From Fulvivirga ulvae (GTDB lineage: Bacteria; Bacteroidota; Bacteroidia; Cytophagales; Cyclobacteriaceae), in assembly GCF_021389975.1 (NCBI RefSeq), contig NZ_CP089981.1, positions 5,977,501-6,041,500 of the forward strand: a DNA stretch of 64,000 nt. The letters are read 5' to 3'. Positions 1-9,237 of this stretch are shown here, in pieces. Position 1 is the stretch's first letter, and every line of letters starts with the position of its first letter. The notes under the pieces were generated by a model. It did not search any database. It had not been told where the DNA came from and saw nothing but the letters and a program-made list of their open reading frames with translations. Both the position numbers and the translations under genes were made by a program.

Positions 1-18
1 ATTAAACCTATAACTAAA

Positions 19-297
19 ATGTCAAAAGTAAATATCAAACCTCTTGCAGACAGAGTTCTTGTAGAAGCTGCTGCCGCTGAAGAAAAAACAGCATCAGGTA
101 TTATTATCCCTGACACTGCCAAGGAAAAACCTCAAAAAGGAAAAGTAATTGCAGTGGGTAATGGCAAAAAAGATGAGCCTTTAACTGTTAAGGAAGGTGA
201 TGAAGTACTTTATGGCAAATATGCCGGAACTGAGATCACTGTTGATGGTAAAGAGTATCTTATCATGAGAGAGTCTGACATATTTGCAATAGTTTAA
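19..297 (+). CDS. groES: Co-chaperonin GroES (Hsp10)
   Basis: This 92-residue protein has the usual length of GroES. The N-terminal stretch IKPLADRVLVE and the central GIIIPDTAKEKPQKGKVIAVG, which holds the mobile loop that docks on GroEL, are characteristic. It forms the heptameric lid of the cytosolic GroEL folding chamber. groEL follows 56 bases downstream, so the two form the standard groESL operon. Only 18 bases precede the start, so the promoter and any heat-shock operator lie outside the window. Confidence 0.98.
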   Translation: MSKVNIKPLADRVLVEAAAAEEKTASGIIIPDTAKEKPQKGKVIAVGNGKKDEPLTVKEGDEVLYGKYAGTEITVDGKEYLIMRESDIFAIV

Positions 298-353
298 TTG
301 TTTAAATCAAACAGTTGAAAATTCATTCAAAAAAACACAAAATTTGAAAAATT

Positions 354-1985
354 ATGGCTAAAGAAATATTATTTAACACATCTGCCCGTGAAAAGCTGAA
401 GAAAGGCGTTGACGCTCTAGCTGATGCCGTAAAGGTGACCTTAGGACCAAAAGGTAGAAATGTAATCCTTGATAAAAAGTTTGGTGCACCAACTGTAACT
501 AAAGACGGTGTATCTGTTGCAAAAGACATCGATTTGGAAGATGCAGTTGAAAATATGGGAGCTCAACTGGTAAAAGAAGTTGCCTCTAAAACTGCTGACG
601 ACGCCGGTGACGGTACTACAACAGCTACTGTATTAGCTCAGGCCATCTTTGCTCATGGTATTAAAAACGTAGCTGCAGGAGCTAACCCAATGGATCTTAA
701 AAGAGGTATCGACAAAGCTGTTAACGCTGTTGTTGAAAACCTTAACAAGCAGTCAAAAACAATCAAAACCTCTAATGAAATTGCTCAGGTAGGTACTATT
801 TCTGCCAACAATGATTCTGAAATTGGTGAAATGATTGCCAATGCAATGGAAAAAGTTGGTAAGGATGGTGTTATCACTGTTGAAGAAGCCAGAGGCACAG
901 AAACCGAAGTTAAGACTGTAGAAGGTATGCAGTTTGACAGAGGTTATTTATCTCCTTACTTTGTTACCAACACTGAAAACATGGAAGCAGAGCTGGAGAA
1001 CCCTTACGTACTGATCTGCGATAAAAAGATATCCTCAATGAAGGAGCTACTTCCTATCCTGGAAGCAAGCGCTCAAACAGGAAAACCTTTATTGATCATT
1101 GCTGAAGATGTAGATGGTGAAGCTCTTGCTACTTTAGTTGTAAACAAAATAAGAGGTGCACTGAAAATTGCAGCTGTTAAAGCTCCTGGTTTTGGTGACA
1201 GAAGAAAGGCAATGCTTGAGGATATCGCTGTTCTTACAGGTGGTACGGTAATCTCTGAAGAAAGAGGCTACAAGCTGGAAAACGCTACTCTTGACTACCT
1301 GGGTACTGCTGAAAAAATCAACATTGATAAGGATAACACTACAATCGTTAACGGTGCTGGTAAAAAAGAAGATATTCAGGCAAGAATTGCTCAGATTAAA
1401 TCTCAGATCGAGAACACTACTTCAGATTATGATAAAGAAAAGCTTCAGGAAAGACTTGCCAAGCTTTCCGGAGGTGTAGCTATCCTCTACATTGGTGCTG
1501 CTACTGAAGTGGAAATGAAAGAGAAAAAAGACAGAGTAGATGATGCTTTGCATGCTACCAGAGCTGCCGTACAGGAAGGTGTTGTTGCTGGTGGTGGTGT
1601 AGCACTTATCAGAGCAATCGAAGTACTTGATGACGTAAAAACAAGCAACGAGGACCAAACTACTGGTGTTAATATCGTAAGATTGGCCCTTGAAGCTCCA
1701 TTGAGAACTATAGTGCAGAATGCCGGTCTTGAAGGTTCTGTAATTGTACAGAAAATAAGAGAAGGTAAAGATGACTTTGGTTACAATGCCAGAGATAACA
1801 AATATGAGAACATGTTTGCCGCTGGTGTTATCGATCCTACTAAAGTTACGCGTCTGGCCCTGGAAAACGCTGCATCTATCGCAGGTTTACTATTAACTAC
1901 AGAGGCTGTAGTAGCAGACCTTCCTGAAGAAGATGGTGGCGGACACCCTATGCCAGGTGGTGGCGGTATGCCAGGCATGATGTAA
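354..1985 (+). CDS. groEL: Chaperonin GroEL (Hsp60)
   Basis: A full-length 543-residue GroEL, the ATP-driven folding chamber of the cytosol. The start MAKEILFNTSAREKLKKGVD, the nucleotide-binding VTLGPKGRNV and DAGDGTTTATVLA segments, and the C-terminal Gly-Gly-Met rich tail (GGGGMPGMM) are all present. It is the second gene of groESL and is followed by a strong hairpin terminator at 2005-2043. Nothing is unusual in length or motifs. Confidence 0.99.
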   Translation: MAKEILFNTSAREKLKKGVDALADAVKVTLGPKGRNVILDKKFGAPTVTKDGVSVAKDIDLEDAVENMGAQLVKEVASKTADDAGDGTTTATVLAQAIFAHGIKNVAAGANPMDLKRGIDKAVNAVVENLNKQSKTIKTSNEIAQVGTISANNDSEIGEMIANAMEKVGKDGVITVEEARGTETEVKTVEGMQFDRGYLSPYFVTNTENMEAELENPYVLICDKKISSMKELLPILEASAQTGKPLLIIAEDVDGEALATLVVNKIRGALKIAAVKAPGFGDRRKAMLEDIAVLTGGTVISEERGYKLENATLDYLGTAEKINIDKDNTTIVNGAGKKEDIQARIAQIKSQIENTTSDYDKEKLQERLAKLSGGVAILYIGAATEVEMKEKKDRVDDALHATRAAVQEGVVAGGGVALIRAIEVLDDVKTSNEDQTTGVNIVRLALEAPLRTIVQNAGLEGSVIVQKIREGKDDFGYNARDNKYENMFAAGVIDPTKVTRLALENAASIAGLLLTTEAVVADLPEEDGGGHPMPGGGGMPGMM

Positions 1986-2004
1986 TAATAAAACATCAGA
2001 TCAC

Positions 2005-2043
2005 AAATAAAAAGGCTTCGCAAATAGCGAAGCCTTTTTATTT
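2005..2043 (+). terminator. Rho-independent terminator of groESL
   Basis: A perfect 17-bp inverted repeat (2005-2021 and 2027-2043) with a 5-nt loop AAATA. Its core is AAGGCTTCGC/GCGAAGCCTT, followed by TTTTATTT. The A/T-rich flanks make it usable from both strands, so it may also end the SiaC-like transcript coming from the right. Confidence 0.9.
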
Positions 2044-2088
2044 AGCCATATTGAAATCATTTTAGGCTTTTACTGAGCTGATCAGTGC

Positions 2089-2472
2089 TCACCCTCCCCC
2101 TTTGACCACCACTAACTCAATGGGTAGTTTTAATATCTTTTTGAAATCTTCACCAGATTCCATCATATCTTCATCTTCCTCTTCATAATGCCAGAATACT
2201 TTCACATTATGATGTTCATTTACCTTCTCCAGCTTTCTGAGTATTTCTACAAGACATTTAGACGAGCTTGTATTAAAGTATTCAAGATTTACATGCAGCT
2301 TGGTTTCAGGTTGAGGTTTTTTCTCATATTCATCCAGCCATTCCAGCAAGGGTTTATAAAATTCAATAGAATTTTCAGGGATAGATCTGCCGGAAATTTC
2401 AAAATCACCATTCTGGGCATTAAAGTATAACCGTGGAGTTTTTGGTGAAGGAATTAATGTATAATTATCCAT
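2089..2472 (-). CDS. SiaC family regulatory phosphoprotein (DUF1987)
   Basis: A 127-residue protein matching the SiaC/DUF1987 family by pattern: TPRLYFNAQNGDFEISGRSIPEN near the N-terminus and a central FNTSSSKCLVEILRKLE segment. In Pseudomonas, SiaC is a phosphorylatable partner controlled by the kinase SiaB and phosphatase SiaA, and it activates the diguanylate cyclase SiaD to drive aggregation. The Ser/Thr cluster NTSSSK is the likely phosphosite region, which is inference from the family. It lies 42 bases downstream of a SiaB-like kinase gene on the same strand, so the pair is probably an operon. No SiaA or SiaD homologue is seen nearby, so the output is unknown. Confidence 0.82.
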   Translation of the reverse strand: MDNYTLIPSPKTPRLYFNAQNGDFEISGRSIPENSIEFYKPLLEWLDEYEKKPQPETKLHVNLEYFNTSSSKCLVEILRKLEKVNEHHNVKVFWHYEEEDEDMMESGEDFKKILKLPIELVVVKGGG

Positions 2473-2514
2473 TATTAATGACTTGAATGTTTCAGATTAA
2501 ATAAGTATCCTAAT

Positions 2515-3063
2515 TTACGAATTTGCAAAGGTTACTTCTAAGGTAAAAAAAGAAAATTTCTCATCAATTTCCTCAAAGTTATATGACAATTTCCTTCCAG
2601 ACTTTCTGGCCAGGTCAATCAGGCCAAGCCCCGCACCTCCGCCATGCGAAGGTATCCCGACATCTAAAATACCTCTGTATAGCTCTTTGAGCTCTTCATT
2701 GTTCAATGCGTTCACCATTTCAATCCTGGATCGGATACTAGCTATTTCACGAGTAAGCAAAAAGTTACCGGTTTTAATTTTATGTGTATTTTCGCATTCT
2801 AAAACGACAATGAATACCTCTGTCCTATCCTCAAGCACAGGGCTTTTTAAATAATTATATAGATTCTGTGTGATCTCTATCAGCAAATTGAAAAGTTTCT
2901 TTTGGAGGCCTTTTGATGAGTAATTGGCTGAGAGTAGCAGTTCAATACTTTTCAAAACTGTATTAAGGTCAGCAGTAGAAAGATTACCTAAGTAACTAAA
3001 GACTGTGCTATCCCTGGTGAGTTGCGCATAGCGCTGTTTAATATCAAACGTACTGATATTCAT
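2515..3063 (-). CDS. SiaB family protein kinase
   Basis: A 182-residue protein resembling SiaB-type kinases, which carry a diverged GHKL ATPase fold. An N-box-like segment LLIEITQNLYNYLKS sits near residues 62-76 and a glycine-rich lid GGGAGLGLIDLARKSG near residue 140. The neighbouring SiaC-like gene supports a kinase-substrate pair working in the cytosol. In this family the lid binds ATP and the kinase phosphorylates SiaC; applying that here is inference. The promoter should lie in the 116-base gap upstream, which also holds the terminator of the transporter gene. Confidence 0.78.
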   Translation of the reverse strand: MNISTFDIKQRYAQLTRDSTVFSYLGNLSTADLNTVLKSIELLLSANYSSKGLQKKLFNLLIEITQNLYNYLKSPVLEDRTEVFIVVLECENTHKIKTGNFLLTREIASIRSRIEMVNALNNEELKELYRGILDVGIPSHGGGAGLGLIDLARKSGRKLSYNFEEIDEKFSFFTLEVTFANS

Positions 3064-3135
3064 TAACTACAGTATAAGTTGTGAATATAACAATATTTTG
3101 TAGCAAAATATCCCGTAGTTCATTATTTATTATAA

Positions 3136-3165
3136 AAAAAGCTCAGAAATACATCTGAGCTTTTT
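3136..3165 (-). terminator. Terminator after the POT transporter gene
   Basis: An 11-bp inverted repeat AAAAAGCTCAG/CTGAGCTTTTT (3136-3146 and 3155-3165) with an 8-nt loop. Read leftward it gives a stem followed by a T-run. It lies between the stop of the transporter (3180) and the start of the SiaB-like gene (3063). Confidence 0.8.
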
Positions 3166-3179
3166 ATAAGTTTTTCTTT

Positions 3180-4934
3180 TTAGACCTCTACTTTGTCCTT
3201 TCTGGAGTAACCTTCCTCTTCAATAGCTACCTCGGGAGAAGCATCTTCGGCTCCATGGGTTAGCCTCTTTAGCGGTTTCAGTAAGGCTATAACCAGTGCA
3301 CCAAACACTACACAAAAGATAGTTATTCCGGTAAATACTTCGAATTCTCCGGCACTGGTTGACAACTCTCCCAACTCTCCGGCCAGCTTGTTTCCAAATC
3401 CGGTAGCTGCAAAATAAAATCCCATCATAATAGACACATATTTTGCAGGTGCCAGCTTTGTTATGAATGACATGGCAACAGGCGAAGTACAAAGCTCTCC
3501 TATGGTGTGAAACATATAGGCGAAAATCAGCCAATACATAGCACTGCCATTGGTGCCCACTTCTTTCGTAGCAATGCTCATGAAGGTAAACCCAAGCCCC
3601 ATTATAATAACGCCTATGGCCATCTTAAACAGTGAACTGGATTCCTTACCTTTCATTTTTCTATTATACCAGTAGAATGCAACCAGTGTACCTAAGGTAA
3701 ATATGAAAAATGAATTAACGGATTGAAATACAGTTGCCGGAACCGTGTAAAAACCTTCAGGTGTTTCAGGATTGGGTACCGTAAACACCAGCATTCTTAG
3801 CAGTACAAAAGTTAGCAATAAGAACCCTGCACCAAAAAACCAAAATGTGCTGTTGGCCTTTTTTAACTTTGAATAGATGCCTCTTACCGTCAATCCTAGT
3901 ATGGCAACTCCAAAGATTATATCAAGGTTTAGTATGGAGATCAGCCTGTCAGTTTTCTCACTCGCATAAAGATTCATCAATCCACCCGCTTGCTCGAAAG
4001 CACCCCAGAAAACAATTACGATAAGATAACTGAGAATAAGTACCACAACCCTGTCTCGCTCCTTGCCTTCCAGCTCTGAGAGCATAACAATAAAAAAGCC
4101 TACAAAAAATGATACACCCATTACCAGTAATCCGTATCCTATGGTGCCATTAAATAAGAGATAAGCTCCGGCTAAAAATACCACCACGTTTGCCACCAAT
4201 GCCGCAACGTTGCCCATCAGCTTTGAAAGGTACGATGGTTCATTAGATTTTGATTCTGCCCCAAAAGTTTCCTCTCCCTTGTCGACCTCTCCTACGCCCT
4301 TAAGAAATCTGGTTCCCCATATGAACAATATCTGCCCTACAACCATACCTGCTCCGGCAAGCCCGAATCCAAAGTGCCAGTTTACATTTTCACCGAGTGG
4401 TCCAATGATCAACCCGGCCAAAAATGCACCAATATTAATACCTATATAAAAAATAGTAAATGCAATGTCCCTTCTTTCATCTTTCTGCTTGTAAAGCCCG
4501 CCTACCATTGTAGAAATATTGGGTTTTAACCCCCCAACACCCAGAACAATCAAGGTAATACCTGCATACCATGCCCAAACAGCCTCAATGGCCAAAATAC
4601 CATGACCAATACAGAGCAGGATACCCCCAATAACGACCATCTTCTTTTGTCCGAAAACCTTATCTGCCAAAATACCTCCGGGAATGGAAGCTACATATAC
4701 CATCATGGTATACCAACCGTATAGTTCAAGAGCTTTACTACTATCCCAGCCAAAGCCGGAGTTTTCGGCAGTTACAGACGCCGTAAGGAATAAAACAAAC
4801 AGGGCGCGCATTCCGTAATAGGAGAATCTCTCCCATAACTCAGTGAAAAACAGGATATATAGCCCGACCGGATGGCCAAACAACTGCTTTCCATTGGCCG
4901 CATGATCAGGATGATTAATTGATAAATTTGACAT
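3180..4934 (-). CDS. POT/PTR family proton-coupled di/tripeptide transporter
   Basis: A 584-residue, very hydrophobic inner-membrane protein of the POT (PTR2) branch of the MFS, which imports small peptides with protons. Hallmarks are FFTELWERFSYYGMRALFVLFL in the first helix, with the ExxERFxYYG motif, and FTIFYIGINIGAFLAGLIIG around helices 4-5. It is longer than E. coli DtpA (about 500 residues), partly from extra central loops and a charged C-terminal tail (EEEGYSRKDKVEV). It is a single gene with its own terminator. Substrate range cannot be read from the sequence. Confidence 0.93.
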   Translation of the reverse strand: MSNLSINHPDHAANGKQLFGHPVGLYILFFTELWERFSYYGMRALFVLFLTASVTAENSGFGWDSSKALELYGWYTMMVYVASIPGGILADKVFGQKKMVVIGGILLCIGHGILAIEAVWAWYAGITLIVLGVGGLKPNISTMVGGLYKQKDERRDIAFTIFYIGINIGAFLAGLIIGPLGENVNWHFGFGLAGAGMVVGQILFIWGTRFLKGVGEVDKGEETFGAESKSNEPSYLSKLMGNVAALVANVVVFLAGAYLLFNGTIGYGLLVMGVSFFVGFFIVMLSELEGKERDRVVVLILSYLIVIVFWGAFEQAGGLMNLYASEKTDRLISILNLDIIFGVAILGLTVRGIYSKLKKANSTFWFFGAGFLLLTFVLLRMLVFTVPNPETPEGFYTVPATVFQSVNSFFIFTLGTLVAFYWYNRKMKGKESSSLFKMAIGVIIMGLGFTFMSIATKEVGTNGSAMYWLIFAYMFHTIGELCTSPVAMSFITKLAPAKYVSIMMGFYFAATGFGNKLAGELGELSTSAGEFEVFTGITIFCVVFGALVIALLKPLKRLTHGAEDASPEVAIEEEGYSRKDKVEV

Positions 4935-5101
4935 ATTAATTTAATAGTTCGTGCAAAAAATACCGCTAAAGCTAACATTGTTCATTTAGATAAGCAAATT
5001 ATAATTATATGTTCGGCAAGCACGGATATGATTACAGGCGCTCATCATCACGCAAACGATTGAAATATCAAATTATCCTATTAATGAAGTAAACAATTTG
5101 T

Positions 5102-5109
5102 TATTTTTG
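5102..5109 (+). promoter_or_regulatory. Candidate -7 element of the pckA promoter
   Basis: TATTTTTG matches the Bacteroidota -7 consensus TAnnTTTG and lies 48 bases before the pckA start. No TTG is found at a good -33 spacing, so the call rests on one box only. Confidence 0.4.
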
Positions 5110-5156
5110 TTGTCTTAAATTTTAAATCGACAAGGAATTTAAATCAAATCTTAATC

Positions 5157-6764
5157 ATGCAAGAATTAGGGATAAAATCGGAGAAAGCTTCTGTTGAAAA
5201 GCTTGGAATTAAGGATTCTACTGCGCATTGGAATCTATCTCCGGAAAAATTGGCGGAAATCGCTGTTGAGGAAGGTCAGGCTGTAAAAACGGCATCAGGT
5301 GCAATTTCCGTTGACACAGGTGAGTTTACAGGGCGCTCACCCAAGGACAGGTTTATTGTTAAGGATGAAATAACTGAAGAAGCAGTTTGGTGGGGAAATA
5401 TCAACATTCCGTTTGATGCCGATAAGTTTGACCAGCTTTATAACAAAATGGTTGATTACCTGTCAGGTAAAGAAATTTATGTAAGAGATGCCTATGCTTG
5501 TGCTGACCCTAATTACAGAACAAATATACGTGTTGTAAATGAGTACTCCTGGTCTAATATGTTTGTTTACAACATGTTTTTAAGGCCTACTGAAGATGAA
5601 ATCAAATCATTTGAACATGAGTGGCTGGTAATTAATGCCCCTGGCTTTAAAGCTGACCCAGCCGTAGATGGTACCAGGCAGCATAATTTTGCCATATTGA
5701 ATTTTAAAAAGAAAATTGCCCTTGTGGGAGGAACTGGATATACCGGCGAGATCAAAAAAGGAATTTTCTCTGCACTCAATTTCGTTTTACCTCATCAAAA
5801 AAATACATTATCAATGCATTGCTCTGCCAATATGGGCGAGCAAGGTGATACAGCCATTTTCTTCGGGCTCTCCGGTACAGGCAAAACTACTTTATCAGCC
5901 GACCCGGCCAGAAAGCTTATAGGTGATGACGAACATGGATGGTCAAATGAAAATACAGTATTTAACTTCGAGGGTGGTTGCTATGCAAAAGTAATAGACC
6001 TTTCTGAGGAGAAAGAACCAGATATATACAAAGCAATTAAAGAAGGTGCACTACTTGAAAATGTAGTAATCAAAAATGGCGATGTTGACTACAAAGACGG
6101 ATCTAAAACTGAAAATACCAGGGTTAGCTATCCGATCTACCATATCAACAATATTGCTGAGCCTTCAATCGGAAAGAATCCTAAAAATATATTCTTCCTA
6201 ACATGTGATGCTTATGGTGTTTTGCCTCCAATCTCCAAACTCACTCCAGGGCAGGCTGCATTCCACTTTATTTCCGGCTACACGGCAAAGGTTGCCGGTA
6301 CAGAAGCTGGTATTACAGAGCCGGTAACTGCTTTCTCAGCTTGCTTCGGGGCACCGTTTATGCCATTGCACCCTACTAAATATGCGGAGATGCTGAGTAA
6401 AAAGATGCAGGATGCTGGGGTTAATGTATGGTTGGTAAACACCGGTTGGTCTGGTGGCCCTTATGGTATCGGAAGCAGAATGAGTCTCAAAATAACCAGA
6501 GGCCTGATCACCGCAGCCCTTAATGGTGATCTCAACGACGTTGAATACGAGAAGCATGAAATCTTTGGACTCAACATGCCTAAGACCTGCCCTAACGTCC
6601 CTGAAAGTGTATTAAATCCTAAAAACACATGGGCGGACAAGGAAGCTTATGATCTGAAGGCCAACGACCTTGCAAATGCATTTAACAAGAACTTTGAAAA
6701 GTTTGCAGAAAATGCAAATGAAGAAATCCTTGCAGCTGCACCAACTGCAAAAGTTAGTGCGTAG
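5157..6764 (+). CDS. pckA: Phosphoenolpyruvate carboxykinase (ATP)
   Basis: This 535-residue enzyme interconverts oxaloacetate + ATP and PEP + CO2 + ADP, the gateway to gluconeogenesis in the cytosol. The ATP-type signature is clear: kinase-1a P-loop GLSGTGKTTLSAD near residues 237-249, the metal-binding GDDEHGW just after it, and the adenine-site segment NTGWSGGPYGIGSRM near residue 430. Length matches the family. It is monocistronic, with a terminator at 6794-6825. Confidence 0.98.
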   Translation: MQELGIKSEKASVEKLGIKDSTAHWNLSPEKLAEIAVEEGQAVKTASGAISVDTGEFTGRSPKDRFIVKDEITEEAVWWGNINIPFDADKFDQLYNKMVDYLSGKEIYVRDAYACADPNYRTNIRVVNEYSWSNMFVYNMFLRPTEDEIKSFEHEWLVINAPGFKADPAVDGTRQHNFAILNFKKKIALVGGTGYTGEIKKGIFSALNFVLPHQKNTLSMHCSANMGEQGDTAIFFGLSGTGKTTLSADPARKLIGDDEHGWSNENTVFNFEGGCYAKVIDLSEEKEPDIYKAIKEGALLENVVIKNGDVDYKDGSKTENTRVSYPIYHINNIAEPSIGKNPKNIFFLTCDAYGVLPPISKLTPGQAAFHFISGYTAKVAGTEAGITEPVTAFSACFGAPFMPLHPTKYAEMLSKKMQDAGVNVWLVNTGWSGGPYGIGSRMSLKITRGLITAALNGDLNDVEYEKHEIFGLNMPKTCPNVPESVLNPKNTWADKEAYDLKANDLANAFNKNFEKFAENANEEILAAAPTAKVSA

Positions 6765-6793
6765 TAAAATTTTATTCTTTCAACAAATGTCAG

Positions 6794-6825
6794 GGGCTGG
6801 TCAGTTTTGATCAGCCCTTTTTTTC
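6794..6825 (+). terminator. Terminator of pckA
   Basis: The stem GGGCTGGTCA/TGATCAGCCC (one G-T pair; 6794-6803 and 6808-6817) with a 4-nt TTTT-side loop is followed by eight T residues. Confidence 0.88.
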
Positions 6826-6853
6826 GGCAAAACTTCTAAATGTCTGCAAAGCC

Positions 6854-9013
6854 TCACACAACACCTTTACACTGTAAAAAATTATATACCGCCCTGATCT
6901 GCCCATAGGTAATATCATCTCTTAATTTTTCCTTGACTGGTTTAATTCCGGGCACGGTATTCTCCATAATAGCGGGTGTGATCTCATCAATCAGCGCCTG
7001 GGGCATAAGTTCCAATATATCTATTAAGCCTTCCAGAACGCAGTCATTAAGGTGGCTCTCTATTGTTGATACGGACAACCCTCGTTTTTCAGCAATCTCT
7101 TCCAGTGTATTCTTCTCCCGAAGAAGCCTAAGAGACTCTAACTTAGTCGGTGTATTCAGGTTGCTCTTCCTCTTGCGCTTTCTCTGCTTTTGGTCCATTT
7201 GAGTTTTTAGCTTCCTTGAAGCACAATATTCAATTACCTTTTCAAGAAAAGCCTCTCCATACTTCTCCAGTTTAACAGCTCCGAAACCAGAGATCTCTTT
7301 CAGGTCTTCCATATTCTGAGGCAGATAAGTAGCCAGCTCTTGCAAGGTAGCATCTGAAAATATGATATAAGGCGGCACATTTTCACTCACCGCAAATCTT
7401 TTACGCAACAATTTTAGATGGTCAAAAAGTGAGGCTTCCATGGGTAATTCCTGCTGTGGCTTACCGGAAGACTGATATATAGTTTCTGATACCTTATACA
7501 ACATTACCTTCTCCTCACCTTTCAGTACAGGAAGACTTTTTTCTGTCAGCCTGAGTACAGGAAATTGTGCATTGGTTTTATTCAAAAGCCCGAGATACAA
7601 AAGGTCTTTAATATAATGACTCCATTCTGTTTTAGTAAGATCGGCGCCTACTCCGTACGTCTTGAGTTGCTTGTGCTCTTCCCTTATTTTCTCAGATCTT
7701 GATCCTTTGAGGATATCAATAACATAACCGGCACCAAACTTTTGTTCAAGGCGTGCCACCGCCGACAAGGCCTTTTGAGCTATCACAGTTCCGTCAAATC
7801 GTTCTCTGTCATTAAGACAGATATCGCAGCTTCCACAATTATTGTCAGCTTCCTCATCAAAATAATTAAGCAAATATTTGCGACGGCAGGTTCGCAGATC
7901 GCCATACTCTGCCATTTCATGAAGCTTTTTAAGCATGATCCTGGACTGCTGCTCATTGCTTTCAACCTCGACAAACCTCTGCAATTTCATAACGTCAGCA
8001 TAGCTATAGAAGAGCAGGGCATCGCTCTTGAGGCCATCACGCCCTGCTCTGCCCGTCTCCTGATAATAACCCTCAATATTCTTGGGAAGGTCCATGTGCA
8101 CTACAAAACGCACATTGGACTTATCTATTCCCATTCCAAAAGCAATGGTGGCCGTAATAATTTTCACTTCATCTTTTATGAACATGTCCTGATGCTTATC
8201 TCTCAGCTCTCTTTCCAGGCCGGCATGGTAAGGAAGTACATCATAACCATCAGCCTTTAGACTCGCTGCCAGACCTTCTGCCGAAGCTCGTGAAAGTGTA
8301 TAAATAATACCTGATTCTCCTTCGTGGTTTTTAAGAAAGTCAAGAAGCTGAGCATAGCTTTCGCGTTTGGGAGCTACGAAATAATGAATATTCTCCCTGT
8401 TGAAGCTAGATAAAAATATAGCAGGTTTATCAAGCTTCAGTTGCTTCAGAATGTCCTCCTTGGTTAACCGGTCAGCAGTGGCTGTAAGGGCTATGACAGG
8501 AGTCCCGGGAAAGTTAGCCTTGAGCTTAGAAAGCTGCGTATACTCAGGGCGAAAGTCATGTCCCCATTGAGAAATACAGTGAGCCTCATCAATGGCAATC
8601 ATTGAAACCTTCAGTGTCTGTAGAAACTTAATAAACTCTCCATCACTGCCAATTAAACGCTCCGGGGCCAAATACAGCAGCTTCAATTCGCTGTTTTTGA
8701 GTTGATTAATAACTTCAGACTGCTGGCTTGCTGATAATGCTGAGTTTAAATAGGCTGCTTTTATTCCATTAAGTTTAAGTGCATCAACCTGATCTTTCAT
8801 TAGGGCTATCAAAGGAGATACCACCAGGGTAAGGCCGTCAAATATCAATGCAGGAACCTGATAACAAAGTGACTTGCCCCCACCAGTCGGCATAAGTACC
8901 AGACTGTCTTTTTGGTCTAATACGTGGGCTATAATTTGCTCCTGCCTATGTCGGAATTTTGTGTATCCAAAATATTTCTTTAATACGTCCTTAGGGTCGG
9001 TAGGTGCTTTCAT
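6854..9013 (-). CDS. recQ: ATP-dependent DNA helicase RecQ
   Basis: A 719-residue RecQ helicase that unwinds 3'-tailed DNA in recombination and repair. Domains in order: RecA-like helicase core with Walker A PTGGGKS (residues 42-48) and DEAH box IDEAHCISQWGHDFRPEY near residue 140; a zinc-binding region with four cysteines (CRRKYLLNYF...CGSCDIC) near 380-405; a winged-helix RQC region; an HRDC domain near 515-590; and a C-terminal helix-turn-helix tail near 625-715 after a basic linker (KQRKRKRKS). The added C-terminal tail makes it longer than E. coli RecQ (609). The gene stands alone, converging with pckA. Confidence 0.97.
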   Translation of the reverse strand: MKAPTDPKDVLKKYFGYTKFRHRQEQIIAHVLDQKDSLVLMPTGGGKSLCYQVPALIFDGLTLVVSPLIALMKDQVDALKLNGIKAAYLNSALSASQQSEVINQLKNSELKLLYLAPERLIGSDGEFIKFLQTLKVSMIAIDEAHCISQWGHDFRPEYTQLSKLKANFPGTPVIALTATADRLTKEDILKQLKLDKPAIFLSSFNRENIHYFVAPKRESYAQLLDFLKNHEGESGIIYTLSRASAEGLAASLKADGYDVLPYHAGLERELRDKHQDMFIKDEVKIITATIAFGMGIDKSNVRFVVHMDLPKNIEGYYQETGRAGRDGLKSDALLFYSYADVMKLQRFVEVESNEQQSRIMLKKLHEMAEYGDLRTCRRKYLLNYFDEEADNNCGSCDICLNDRERFDGTVIAQKALSAVARLEQKFGAGYVIDILKGSRSEKIREEHKQLKTYGVGADLTKTEWSHYIKDLLYLGLLNKTNAQFPVLRLTEKSLPVLKGEEKVMLYKVSETIYQSSGKPQQELPMEASLFDHLKLLRKRFAVSENVPPYIIFSDATLQELATYLPQNMEDLKEISGFGAVKLEKYGEAFLEKVIEYCASRKLKTQMDQKQRKRKRKSNLNTPTKLESLRLLREKNTLEEIAEKRGLSVSTIESHLNDCVLEGLIDILELMPQALIDEITPAIMENTVPGIKPVKEKLRDDITYGQIRAVYNFLQCKGVV

Positions 9014-9226
9014 GAAGTAAGTTTAGATGTGATTAAATAATGGGGAGCCAATGATACATATAAATGGAAATTAAAGCCACCCCGCGTGCAAAAGTTTTAA
9101 AATATCCTTTCCTCTGAGAATAAAGAATGTCACTCCTCCCTGTTATTTCTGAACCTCAGGGTCAGCTCTTCCCTGTTTAGCTGTTTTTCGGCAACAAAAG
9201 CCAATTTTTATATGTTTATAAAGAAA

Positions 9227-9233
9227 AAGGAGG
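9227..9233 (+). promoter_or_regulatory. Strong Shine-Dalgarno sequence
   Basis: AAGGAGG lies 4 bases before the ATG at 9238, inside a purine-rich run. It fixes the start of the small lipoprotein gene. Such a full anti-SD match is uncommon in Bacteroidota. Confidence 0.7.
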
Positions 9234-9237
9234 AGAA

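Noticed and set aside
1422..2023. Antisense open frames over groEL
   Set aside because: They are shadows of a strongly coding gene, with no start context or motif.
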